Part shown: positions 1 through 8,061 of the stretch, one piece after another
How positions within the stretch are numbered: the stretch's first letter is position 1
Layout of the letters: each line of letters begins with the position of its first letter
Assembly: GCF_002633015.1 (NCBI RefSeq)
Contig: NZ_NSIU01000017.1
Location: forward strand, 1-45,627
Direction of reading: 5' to 3'
DNA length: 45,627 nt
From: Sulfuricurvum sp. PD_MW2
GTDB lineage: Bacteria > Campylobacterota > Campylobacteria > Campylobacterales > Sulfurimonadaceae
Made by a program: the position numbers and the translations under genes
Notes under the pieces: model-generated
The model's input: only the letters and a program-made list of their open reading frames with translations
Told to the model about the DNA's origin: nothing
The model's database searches: none

Positions 1-63
1 CGGCGACAACCGAGATCTCCACTATCTTCTTCGTAGGCAGCGTCTGATGTTTATAAGAGACAG
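1..63 (+). other. Residual Illumina Nextera adapter (not genomic)
   Basis: Positions 1-22 match the end of the Illumina P5 primer with two substitutions (8 and 19). Positions 23-30 sit where the 8-base i5 index belongs and differ by one base from index 503 as I remember it. Positions 31-44 match the Nextera read-1 segment with one substitution (35). Positions 45-63 match the Tn5 mosaic end with two substitutions (45 and 51), ending in ATAAGAGACAG. The alignment is gap-free over the whole stretch, which is the order expected of a Nextera library end. Genomic sequence therefore starts near position 64. Confidence 0.96.
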
Positions 64-950
64 TTTTTTGCACGGTACAAAGCTTGATCGGCACGAGCGA
101 TAAAATCATCATAGCTATCACCGGCATGGTGGATAGTAGCTCCTACGCTAACGGTCATTTTAATGGTTTGCCCTGAATAGATTAAATGGCTTTGTTCAAT
201 TTTTGAGCGGATTTTATCGGCTACGGTAAATGCTTTTTCCTTATTGCACCGGTTCAAAAGAACACTAAACTCTTCGCCCCCGTAACGATAAACTTTATCA
301 CCGCTACGAAGAATGGATTTGATCGTATGTGCGAAAAAATAGAGAACTTTATCTCCGGCTACATGCCCGTAATGGTCATTGATATGTTTAAAATCATCGG
401 CATCAATCATTAACAAAACGGTTGGAAGCGTTTTCGTCTGACCTGCTTGTATCACGCTGTGTAAATCATCGATCAGCCCTTTGCGATTGGTGACTTTGGT
501 AAGGGGATCTATGGTGAGTTGTGTAATTGTTTCTTGAAGTTCGTTGTGTAATGTATCAATTTTGTTTTGTGCTTTCTTGAGCTCAACGGACATATTGTGT
601 CCCAGCTCGCTGAGACCATCGACAAATTGTATACACCGTTCTATTCCCTCTTTGGGCGTTTTGCTGATATAGGTTTCTTGCAACTGTGCCACATGAGAGA
701 TATCTGCATGGGTTTCAACAAAAGCTTCAATACTTCGATGAGCAATATCCAGATAGCGAGTTAGTTCTTCACTGGATACGAAATCGTCGTTTTGAAGAGC
801 AATCAGTTCGCTATCCTCGGATTGGCGTACAATTTGATCAAAATGTTTTTTATAATGGTGAGGAAGGGCCGGAAGTCCGAGAGCTCGAAGTGTACTGAGT
901 GTTTGATCATGAATAGAAGCAATTTTATCGTTTATATCAGCACTGCTCAT
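64..950 (-). CDS. GGDEF diguanylate cyclase, C-terminus missing at contig end
   Basis: This is a predicted diguanylate cyclase, making c-di-GMP from two GTP. The N-terminal ~150 residues are helical and match no sensor domain I recognise. The GGDEF domain follows, with the active-site motif GGEEF at about residues 224-228. An RxxD inhibitory site (RSGD) lies five residues before it, so product inhibition is likely. No signal peptide or membrane segment is visible, so it is probably cytoplasmic. The start at 950 has GAGGA upstream. The reading frame ends at 51-53, but the last residues and the stop come from adapter sequence; the genuine protein breaks off after the ALYRAK motif and lacks its true C-terminus. 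Confidence 0.9.
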
Positions 951-1036
951 TCACGAATCCTCAAAAATTTGTGTGATTGTAACATTAAATAGTGAAAAAT
1001 GATGGTATAAAATTTAATCGATTGCGATGAAAATTC

Positions 1037-2269
1037 TTAAATTTTGAGTTCGTAATCCCATGCTTTGCAATACATTTTGTAAAGTTTATCGCTTTTTATT
1101 TGGAGTTTTGAAGCTATACGGCTGATCAAAGGGTGAATTTGATCCGTTTTTTCTAGTTTTTCAGAAATTTCTAGAAGTTTTCCGAAATGTCCTTCTCTAT
1201 GTAACAATGCGTCTACAATCGATTGGTCCAGATGGATTTTTTGAAGTATTTCATCCATACTAATGTGTAAATAGGTATCAATCAAGGAGAGACTTCCGGT
1301 TAAAAATGCCTCATCACTCAGGTTCGGTTTGCCTAAAGCGATCACTAATTCTCTCATCATATTCGCCCGAAATTTTGCGGCATCGATAATTGCTTCTTGG
1401 AACATCTCTTCGCTGGCACTCGAATAGAGAAATAACCCCAACCAAGACCGTAATTTTTGCGGTCCTAAAAGGGTGAGAATATGTTTGACACTCGTGATCT
1501 CTTGATGGAATGAGAATTCAGCTGAATTGATATATCGGAGAAGATTGAAGGTTAGCTCGGGATAATAGGAAAACTTCTCACTGATAACATTCATATCACT
1601 TGTTGTTCTTAGAGTATTTATCATATCAATCGCATGGATAATCGAGGGTTCAATTTTGATCCCTTGGATAATAGTCGGTTTTTCAAAAAAGAATCCCTGA
1701 AAATAATCAAAGCCGGCATTTTTACATCGATTAAATATCTCTATATTTTCAACTTTTTCTGCCAATAATTTAACATTGAGGGCAGAAAATTTTTCGACCA
1801 TCGCTTCGATCGTCATATCGGTAGTCGCAAGCAAATCGATTTTGATCACATCGACATAGGGAAACAGTAATCTGAAATATTCAATATTTTCATTATCACA
1901 GGAAAAATCATCAAGAGCAAATCGGTATCCCAGTTCGTGCAAATAGGCTATTTTGTCAACAACTTCTTGATTTACTTTTGTATACTCTAATATCTCGAAG
2001 ACAAGTTTAGATTTTGGCAGAGATAAAAAAACATCGCTGAGTATAATGGTTTCATCGATATTGATATAACCGATTTTATCTCCGATGATAGAAGTTAGAC
2101 CGATATTATGAATAAGATTGAGGATAACTCGGGCAGTTGCGTGAGCGTTATCTGTAAAAACGGCTTCACTGGATTCGTGCGTGCTTCGATAGAGAAGCTC
2201 ATAGGAAATACACTTTCCTTCTCTATCGAATATTGGTTGTCTACCGATAAAAATATCTGATTCGACCAT
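1037..2269 (-). CDS. EAL-HDOD (YuxH-like) signalling protein
   Basis: A two-domain signalling protein. The N-terminal half (about residues 1-205) is an EAL-type domain of the YuxH kind, opening with FIGRQPIFD. The C-terminal half (about 205-400) is an HDOD domain. The signature EAL position reads YELLYRS, and the usual metal-binding residues are not evident, so it is more likely a c-di-GMP binding or scaffolding protein than an active phosphodiesterase. I chose the ATG at 2269 because AGGA lies 7 bases before it; an in-frame GTG at 2284 would place that ribosome site inside the gene. It lies between two other minus-strand genes, 86 bases before the GGDEF gene, and could be co-transcribed with it. 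Confidence 0.85.
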   Translation of the reverse strand: MVESDIFIGRQPIFDREGKCISYELLYRSTHESSEAVFTDNAHATARVILNLIHNIGLTSIIGDKIGYINIDETIILSDVFLSLPKSKLVFEILEYTKVNQEVVDKIAYLHELGYRFALDDFSCDNENIEYFRLLFPYVDVIKIDLLATTDMTIEAMVEKFSALNVKLLAEKVENIEIFNRCKNAGFDYFQGFFFEKPTIIQGIKIEPSIIHAIDMINTLRTTSDMNVISEKFSYYPELTFNLLRYINSAEFSFHQEITSVKHILTLLGPQKLRSWLGLFLYSSASEEMFQEAIIDAAKFRANMMRELVIALGKPNLSDEAFLTGSLSLIDTYLHISMDEILQKIHLDQSIVDALLHREGHFGKLLEISEKLEKTDQIHPLISRIASKLQIKSDKLYKMYCKAWDYELKI

Positions 2270-2324
2270 GACAGATTCCTGCACCCCGCATTTAGTTCAA
2301 AGATGCATTATACATCTGAATTTC

Positions 2325-3533
2325 TTATTTTAGTCCTTCAGTTGAATAGACATTGCGAGGATTCCAAAGAATCCATCCGCAACTCCCAAAAGCTTCACTT
2401 GCCGCGATTTGATCCCGTATCTCTTTGGCTCCGTAGATACGTCGATCAAACGCGTAATCTCGGAATGCTTGAAGCCATGGGCGGTAAGCTAACGGAGATG
2501 TTCCCGATTTTTCAAGTGCTTTATCGAGGGATAGTTTAACGATTTCATAATTTGCTTTTACCGGATCGGGGTATCCTGGAATTCCCGCATTAAATCCTGA
2601 TGGATAGAGCATTGGCGAGAGATAGTCGACATAAGGTGAAAGTGCATCAACACGCTGTCCGATCTCAATATCGGCATCATGCCAGCTGACATATCCGAAA
2701 ATATCGGCTGAGATAAAAACATTGTAGGGAGTCAAACGTGCTCTTGCCGCTTCTAAAAATCCTGTGATCGCTTTTACCCGTTCAGCCTGTGTATTTTCAA
2801 CCGAGAATTTTACCCCTTTTCGATCCGGGAAGCGGACATAGTCGAACTGAATTTCATCAAATCCAGCAGCTGCGGCTTCGGCTGCAATACTGATGATATA
2901 TTCTCTCGGTTCTTTACGGGATGCATCGATCCAGTAAAGTCCCTCTTTGTCTTTGAAAAGAGATCCGTCAGTAGTTCTGACACCCATTTGCGGATGTGCT
3001 GTGACGTAAGGTGTATCTTTAAATGATACAATGCGGGCAATCACGTAAATACCCTCTTTATGCAAATCGGCAACAAACTTTTTCACGTCTTTAAATAAAA
3101 CAATTTCTTGTGCACCGATACTGTTTGCGATCGGGTTCGCCGTTTTAAAAGCGATTTGTCCGCGATCCATTTTCACATCGATAACAAACGCATTGATCTC
3201 TGTGTTCTCTAAAATACGTTTGGCATTTCCCATAATTTTGCTGCTTGTGGCACCAAAACTTGAAAGATAGAGGGCTTTTGGGCTAAATGGGTTGAGATAC
3301 ATTTTCCCCCCGCCTGTATAAAACTTTCGTTCGTATCCTACTGCACGTACGCCGATAACACCAGAGGCGGGAACTTTAAATGAACCGTTACAGTCACTTC
3401 TATACTCTTTGCCTTGTGAAACGATAATAGCATTGGCTATTGGTTTGGAAGTTTTTTTGTCTAAAATAGTTCCACTGATGAGTGCTCCCCATGTCAATGT
3501 CACCGCTGTAGCTAACACCACTAATGCTCTCAA
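2325..3533 (-). CDS. Exported glycoside-hydrolase-like protein (DUF4015)
   Basis: The protein has a cleavable signal peptide (about residues 1-16, MRALVVLATAVTLTWG). A small carboxypeptidase-regulatory-like beta domain follows (about 20-75: SGTILDKKTSKPIANAIIVS). The rest is a DUF4015 glycosyl-hydrolase-like (beta/alpha)8 domain, with FDEIQFDYVRFPD as the conserved strand carrying likely acidic catalytic residues and a C-terminal GSCGWILWNPRNVY motif. The substrate is unknown; a cell-envelope or matrix glycan is plausible. The start is TTG, with AGGGGA five bases upstream and the signal peptide beginning directly there. It lies 55 bases upstream of the EAL-HDOD start on the same strand. Confidence 0.82.
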   Translation of the reverse strand: MRALVVLATAVTLTWGALISGTILDKKTSKPIANAIIVSQGKEYRSDCNGSFKVPASGVIGVRAVGYERKFYTGGGKMYLNPFSPKALYLSSFGATSSKIMGNAKRILENTEINAFVIDVKMDRGQIAFKTANPIANSIGAQEIVLFKDVKKFVADLHKEGIYVIARIVSFKDTPYVTAHPQMGVRTTDGSLFKDKEGLYWIDASRKEPREYIISIAAEAAAAGFDEIQFDYVRFPDRKGVKFSVENTQAERVKAITGFLEAARARLTPYNVFISADIFGYVSWHDADIEIGQRVDALSPYVDYLSPMLYPSGFNAGIPGYPDPVKANYEIVKLSLDKALEKSGTSPLAYRPWLQAFRDYAFDRRIYGAKEIRDQIAASEAFGSCGWILWNPRNVYSTEGLK

Positions 3534-3650
3534 TTCTATCCCCTGTAATCTGATGGCGACATCGTAGCAAAAAAACGTCTAAAATATGGAGGTTTGAAGG
3601 GATAAAATGTTAACATTCTCTAACAAAATACCAAAAAGGTACACCATTTT

Positions 3651-4979
3651 ATGTCATTTACGACTTTAGGGCTAAACCCACATCTTCTTCATACCCTTCA
3701 AACAATCGGTTATTCGAAACCGACACCGATTCAAGAACAGGTTATTCCACTTGTATTGCGTGGCCGGGATATTCTCGGCGCTGCACAAACCGGAACCGGT
3801 AAAACAGCAGCTTTTACGCTTCCTATTCTCCATAAACTCACTGAAGAGGGATCACAAGCAAGTGCGAGAGCTTTGATCATTGTTCCCACACGAGAATTGG
3901 CATCTCAAATCGGATCTGCAATCGAGATTTATGCTCAAGGGTTAGAGTTAAAAGTTCTTCCTCTTTTCGGCGGAGCGAATATGGCTCGTCAGGCGAAAGA
4001 ACTGAGTAACGGGGTCGATATAATTGTAGCGACCCCGGGACGTTTGATCGAGTTGAATAAACAAGGGCATGTTCCTCTTTCACGAATCGACTTTTTGGTA
4101 TTTGATGAAGCCGATACGATTTTTGATATGGGATTTATCCGAGAAGTAGAACAAATCATCGATCTGTTGCCGCTCAAGCGCCAAAATATGCTATTTTCCG
4201 CAACAATGACGGGTGCAGTAAAACAGTTAAGTGAAAAAATCCTCAAAAAACCGCTTTTGGTGGAGATCGATAACCTAAAAGCTGCCGATATGACGTTGCG
4301 TCAAGTGGTTCATCCGGTCGAAAAAGAGCGTAAAAAAGAGCTGTTATCATTTTTGATCGGTTCAAATAACTATCCGCAAGTACTTGTATTTACCCGCACC
4401 AAAGTAGAAGCGGATGAAGTGAGTGCAGAACTCACCGCAAGCGGGTTGAAGAATGTCGTCATTCACGGGGATAAAAAACATGGAGCGCGTGACCGAGCCC
4501 TCAATGATTTTAGAGAAGGGAATGCCCGTATCCTTGTTGCAACGGACATCGCTGCGCGAGGATTGGATATCGAGGGATTAGACGTTGTGATTAACTACGA
4601 TATCCCTCACGTAGCTACGGACTATCTCCACCGTATCGGACGGACAGGGCGTGCTGGAAATGATGGATTGGCAATTACGCTTCTCTCTTCCGCAGAACAT
4701 ATCTCTTGGAAAAAGATTATTACGATGCTCGGTAAAAATGTCGAGACGATTTTGGTCAAAGGATTTGAGCCTCCTGCTGAGAATGGATTGGTAAAAACTC
4801 GCGGGAAAAGTCTCTCTAAAGAGGGAGAGAAAAAAGGGAAAATTGCCGGAGCATTTGGAAATAAACGTAAAAAAGCTCCCGTTCAGCCAAAACATGTAGG
4901 TAAGCGCGGACCACGTGTTGCACGAGAAGAAGAATCCCCAAAAGCGGCTCCGAAAAAAGGGAAAGGGCGAGGGAGATAA
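3651..4979 (+). CDS. DEAD-box ATP-dependent RNA helicase (RhlE-like)
   Basis: A cytoplasmic RNA helicase with the full set of DEAD-box motifs in order: Q-motif region PTPIQ, Walker [26 protein letters not shown] in the first RecA domain, then ARGLDIEG and HRIGRTGR in the second. A lysine/arginine-rich tail of about 60 residues ([15 protein letters not shown] onwards) probably contacts RNA. The architecture resembles RhlE/CsdA-type helicases in ribosome assembly or mRNA turnover. At 442 residues it is full length. The substrate cannot be told from sequence. arfB follows 11 bases later on the same strand, so both translation-related genes may share a transcript. Confidence 0.93.
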   Translation: MSFTTLGLNPHLLHTLQTIGYSKPTPIQEQVIPLVLRGRDILGAAQTGTGKTAAFTLPILHKLTEEGSQASARALIIVPTRELASQIGSAIEIYAQGLELKVLPLFGGANMARQAKELSNGVDIIVATPGRLIELNKQGHVPLSRIDFLVFDEADTIFDMGFIREVEQIIDLLPLKRQNMLFSATMTGAVKQLSEKILKKPLLVEIDNLKAADMTLRQVVHPVEKERKKELLSFLIGSNNYPQVLVFTRTKVEADEVSAELTASGLKNVVIHGDKKHGARDRALNDFREGNARILVATDIAARGLDIEGLDVVINYDIPHVATDYLHRIGRTGRAGNDGLAITLLSSAEHISWKKIITMLGKNVETILVKGFEPPAENGLVKTRGKSLSKEGEKKGKIAGAFGNKRKKAPVQPKHVGKRGPRVAREEESPKAAPKKGKGRGR

Positions 4980-4990
4980 TTTCTTCGATC

Positions 4991-5413
4991 ATGCTACAAA
5001 TCTCCCACACCGTTAGTATCCCCGACGCTGAGATCGAAATCACTGCGATCCGATCCCAAGGTGCAGGCGGGCAAAACGTCAACAAGGTCTCTACGGCCAT
5101 TCACCTCCGATTTGACATCAATGCTTCAACACTCCCCGACTTTTACAAAGAACGCCTTTTAGAACTCACTGATCATCGGATCACCAAAGAGGGTGTCATC
5201 AATATCAAGTCTCAAGAATCACGTTCCCAAGAAGAGAACAAAGAAGCGGCGTTGGAGAGGCTCAAAGAGCTGATTAAAAGCGTCACGATTGTCCAAAAGA
5301 AGCGAAAAGCGACGAAACCGACCCGGAACTCTCAGAAACGGCGAATGGACAGTAAAACAAAGCATGGAAATATCAAGAAGATGCGGGGGAAAGTGAACGG
5401 CGGGGAGAGCTAA
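4991..5413 (+). CDS. arfB: Alternative ribosome-rescue factor ArfB (YaeJ)
   Basis: A peptidyl-tRNA hydrolase of the class-I release-factor family that frees stalled ribosomes. The catalytic GGQ tripeptide sits in [16 protein letters not shown] near residues 24-39. The 140-residue length and the lysine/arginine-rich tail ([20 protein letters not shown] onwards), which enters the empty mRNA channel, are typical of ArfB and shorter than RF1/RF2. It follows the DEAD-box helicase by 11 bases. The gene meets a minus-strand gene tail to tail with a 9-base gap. Confidence 0.92.
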   Translation: MLQISHTVSIPDAEIEITAIRSQGAGGQNVNKVSTAIHLRFDINASTLPDFYKERLLELTDHRITKEGVINIKSQESRSQEENKEAALERLKELIKSVTIVQKKRKATKPTRNSQKRRMDSKTKHGNIKKMRGKVNGGES

Positions 5414-5422
5414 ACTTTTTAT

Positions 5423-6127
5423 TTATGAAAATATAATCTCTCCATTTCGTTTTTTATGAATAAAATCGCCAAGAATACCAATCTTTATATATATTTCAAT
5501 GATTTCACAAGAAGTAATAAACTCGATAATTTGTTCTTTGTAACGGCTGTAATACATATGTGTAAAGTCGTCAAATTTTGGGATATAGATAAAGATCAAT
5601 CCTTCACCATAGTGAGATATTTGAATAGTAGCTTCGTCAAACTTGCTTTTTAATTTGGTAAAAAACCCTTCTTGCAATGAATAATAAACTGATCCATCAT
5701 AACTTTCTCCAGATTTACTGCGATTCAGTTCGTCAACTGATACTCCTATACTTTTTACTTCACAATAAAATTGTTTTCCCACAATCTCGTAACTAAGGTC
5801 AGGAATCTTTTTTTTCTTTGCAGAATCATCTAATATTTTAATATTTTCATAGCCTTGATTTTGTAGATATTGATAAGCAAAGGCTTCATTAAGTTGATTA
5901 TAAAAGGCTTCTTTTAATTGACCATCTCGGTGCTGTTTATAATGTTCGATTGCTTTTGTAGAAAGTATATTCCATGATTCTGAATCAAGACATTGAAATA
6001 CTTCTTCGTAAGGAGCATATATATTTCTCCAAGATGGATCTATCAGAGTGGTTTTCATTGTTTCCAGATAGCTATCATGTTTTTCTGCATTTTCAATTTT
6101 CTGAATCAATTCATTAAAATGTTTCAT
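5423..6127 (-). CDS. PD-(D/E)XK nuclease-like protein linked to higBA
   Basis: I do not recognise this 234-residue protein as a named family. It has the layout of a PD-(D/E)XK endonuclease fold: a helix glutamate (E81 in NEAFAYQYLQNQG), PD at 109-110 (KKKIPDLSYE), and EVK at 123-125 (FYCEVKSIG), followed by an alpha/beta segment (GLIFIYIPKF). It is A+T-rich compared with its neighbours. Its start lies 14 bases after the higA stop on the same strand, so higB-higA-this gene looks like one operon. The ribosome site is weak (GAAAGA), which may mean translational coupling. A defence-type nuclease is the obvious idea but is inference only. Confidence 0.7.
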   Translation of the reverse strand: MKHFNELIQKIENAEKHDSYLETMKTTLIDPSWRNIYAPYEEVFQCLDSESWNILSTKAIEHYKQHRDGQLKEAFYNQLNEAFAYQYLQNQGYENIKILDDSAKKKKIPDLSYEIVGKQFYCEVKSIGVSVDELNRSKSGESYDGSVYYSLQEGFFTKLKSKFDEATIQISHYGEGLIFIYIPKFDDFTHMYYSRYKEQIIEFITSCEIIEIYIKIGILGDFIHKKRNGEIIFS

Positions 6128-6141
6128 AGAATTCTTTCAGA

Positions 6142-6510
6142 TTACGCCGAAGCTTTCGGTACCAATACTTCCAACGGAATATGAAGCTGTGCCGAGAGGT
6201 TGGAGATCATACTGAGCGATAGTCCGATCTTACGGTTGAGTACTTCGGAAACCTTGCTTTTGCTCCCGATGAGGGGAACCAAATCTTTTTGTTTGAGTCC
6301 CATCTCTTCCATACGATATTTGATCGCTTCGATGGGATCGGGTGCGGCGATTTGCCAGTGTTGCTCTTCGTATTTCTCGATCAACAGCGCAAGAATTTCG
6401 AGTTCGTCGCCCTCCGTGCTTCCGATCTCAGGTTCTAAATCCATGAGTACGTCGATGCGCTCAAGTGCCTTTTCATAATCGGCTTCGGTTCGGATAGGGG
6501 ATAGGTGCAT
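6142..6510 (-). CDS. higA: HigA-type antitoxin (XRE family)
   Basis: The antitoxin of a HigBA module. The N-terminal ~70 residues are helical and acidic (EKALERIDVLMDLEPEIG). The C-terminal half is a Cro/CI-type helix-turn-helix (KQKDLVPLIGSKSKVSEVLN). The family neutralises HigB and represses the operon. I chose the ATG at 6510: it has GAGGAG 8 bases upstream and follows the higB stop after one base. An upstream in-frame start at 6528 would run inside higB and place the ribosome site within the gene. A nuclease-like gene follows 14 bases downstream. Confidence 0.9.
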   Translation of the reverse strand: MHLSPIRTEADYEKALERIDVLMDLEPEIGSTEGDELEILALLIEKYEEQHWQIAAPDPIEAIKYRMEEMGLKQKDLVPLIGSKSKVSEVLNRKIGLSLSMISNLSAQLHIPLEVLVPKASA

Positions 6511-6511
6511 G

Positions 6512-6805
6512 TTAAATCTCCTCTGCATTTATTTTGTCGTATTCGCTGTGGGTTCCGATGAACTTGACTCGGACAATTTTCCGTTTGTAATCGATATGGA
6601 CGATCAGGCGGTAATCGTTACCCTTGATATTGAAAACAACGCGGTTGTCTCGTAAAAAAGAGGCACTGGAATACTCTCGTTTTATTTGACCGGGGCTTTC
6701 CCATAGTGCTTTGCGCACATCTGAGTGCCACACTTCCAAAGGTATTTTTACCTGAGGATGCTTTTCATAAAACAGTATCAATGTCTTTTTACTGATAACA
6801 TTCAT
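6512..6805 (-). CDS. higB: HigB-type mRNA interferase toxin
   Basis: A 97-residue toxin of the HigB_toxin (RelE-like) family, which cleaves mRNA, usually at the ribosome. The C-terminal hallmark VRVKFIGTHSEYDKI is intact, as are the core strands (RVVFNIKGNDYRLIVHIDY). Toxin-before-antitoxin order is typical of HigBA. The operon is preceded by a -10-like TATACT and a 17-base palindrome that probably binds HigA. Confidence 0.91.
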   Translation of the reverse strand: MNVISKKTLILFYEKHPQVKIPLEVWHSDVRKALWESPGQIKREYSSASFLRDNRVVFNIKGNDYRLIVHIDYKRKIVRVKFIGTHSEYDKINAEEI

Positions 6806-6811
6806 AGAGAA

Positions 6812-6840
6812 AGTATAAGTTTTGTTCCTTTAAAAGGAAC
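6812..6840 (-). promoter_or_regulatory. higBA promoter with palindromic operator
   Basis: A perfect inverted repeat of 8 bases on each side of one central base (GTTCCTTT-A-AAAGGAAC) occupies 6824-6840. A minus-strand -10-like TATACT lies at 6812-6817, and the higB start at 6805 is just downstream. The palindrome fills the interval between the -10 and the expected -35, where a repressor would block polymerase. HigA autoregulation is the likely role, by analogy with the family. Confidence 0.65.
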
Positions 6841-6865
6841 TTAGTGTATTCGGAAATAACTCTAT

Positions 6866-6873
6866 GCTACAAT
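6866..6873 (+). promoter_or_regulatory. Extended -10 promoter element for nspC
   Basis: TGC followed by TACAAT forms an extended -10 box 32 bases before the nspC start. No convincing -35 is visible, which is common in Campylobacterota. AGGA lies 8 bases before the ATG at 6906. Confidence 0.5.
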
Positions 6874-6905
6874 CACGTCATTAAAACCTCTTTTAGGACT
6901 TATCC

Positions 6906-8051
6906 ATGAGCACTATCGATTTTTCTCAACTCCCCCATACACCATGTTATATTTGTGAGGAGGAACTTTTAGAAAAGAATCTCCTTGTGATGGATCGGGT
7001 ACAGAGAGAATCAGGCGCAAAAATCATCCTTGCCCTCAAAGGGTTTGCGATGTGGTCAACTTTTCCTATGGTAAGCAAGTATCTCTGCGGATGTACTGCG
7101 AGCGGACTGCATGAAGCCAAGCTTGCCCGTGAGAAAATGAACAAAGAGGTGCATACTTACTCTCCAGCGTTCAAAGACGAAGATATAGACGAAATCGCCT
7201 GTATCAGCGATGATATCGTATTTAATTCACCTGCACAGTTTCACCGCTATTACGAGCGTGTCAAAACTGTCAATCCGAACATCTCCGTATCACTCCGCGT
7301 CAATCCCGAATACTCCTCAAGCCCCGTCGACCTTTATAACCCGTGCGGACTTTACAGCCGTTTGGGAACAACATTGGCAAATTTCGATGAGAGTATTGTG
7401 GCACAGCTTGATGGACTCAATTTTCACGCCCTTTGCGAACAAAATGTTGATGCGTTAGAAGGAGTTCTTGAAGCGTTTGAAGCAAAATTCGGCTCCTATA
7501 TTGACGGACTGAAATACGTCAATTTCGGAGGAGGGCACCATATTACCCGAGTTGACTATGATGTCGACCGCCTGATCGAAGTGATCCGTGCATTTAAAGC
7601 GCGTCATAACGATATTACTGTTTATTTAGAACCCGGTGAAGCAATCGGTTGGCAGACGGGACCATTGGTTGCATCGGTGCTCGATATCGTTCATAACGGG
7701 ATGGATATTGCGATTTTGGATACCTCTGCCGAAGCGCATATGCCTGATACCCTTGCGATGCCGTATCGTGCTATGGTACGAGGATCAGGAGAAGCAGGCG
7801 AGAAAGCCTATACCTACCGTTTCGGAGGCAATACGTGTCTGGCGGGGGATATCATGGGGGATTATTCGTTTGATGAGCTGCTTCAAGTAGGTGACAAGAT
7901 TATCTTTGAAGATCAAATACATTATACGTTTGTCAAAAATACGACATTTAACGGAATCAAGCTCCCCTCGCTCGCGATCTGGACAAAAGAGGGTGAGCTT
8001 AAAATCGTTCATGAATTTGGGTATGAGGATTATCGCAACCGTCTCTCGTGA
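6906..8051 (+). CDS. nspC: Carboxynorspermidine decarboxylase NspC
   Basis: A PLP-dependent decarboxylase of the alanine-racemase-fold group that converts carboxy(nor)spermidine to (nor)spermidine, the last step of the alternative spermidine route used by Campylobacterota. The PLP lysine lies in ALKGFAM near residue 44. The phosphate-binding loop is EPGEA, and the second-subunit catalytic cysteine is in NTCLAGD. The 381-residue length is normal. Its usual partner, carboxynorspermidine dehydrogenase, is not in this window. It ends 10 bases from the convergent PilZ gene. Confidence 0.93.
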   Translation: MSTIDFSQLPHTPCYICEEELLEKNLLVMDRVQRESGAKIILALKGFAMWSTFPMVSKYLCGCTASGLHEAKLAREKMNKEVHTYSPAFKDEDIDEIACISDDIVFNSPAQFHRYYERVKTVNPNISVSLRVNPEYSSSPVDLYNPCGLYSRLGTTLANFDESIVAQLDGLNFHALCEQNVDALEGVLEAFEAKFGSYIDGLKYVNFGGGHHITRVDYDVDRLIEVIRAFKARHNDITVYLEPGEAIGWQTGPLVASVLDIVHNGMDIAILDTSAEAHMPDTLAMPYRAMVRGSGEAGEKAYTYRFGGNTCLAGDIMGDYSFDELLQVGDKIIFEDQIHYTFVKNTTFNGIKLPSLAIWTKEGELKIVHEFGYEDYRNRLS

Positions 8052-8061
8052 AGGGATACTG

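Noticed and set aside
2303-2539. Plus-strand ORF whose start (RHCEDSKESIRNSQ) recalls proteins encoded by dispersed repeats
   Set aside because: It is the antisense of the conserved end of the DUF4015 gene (GSCGWILWNPRN) and no second copy of the repeat was seen.
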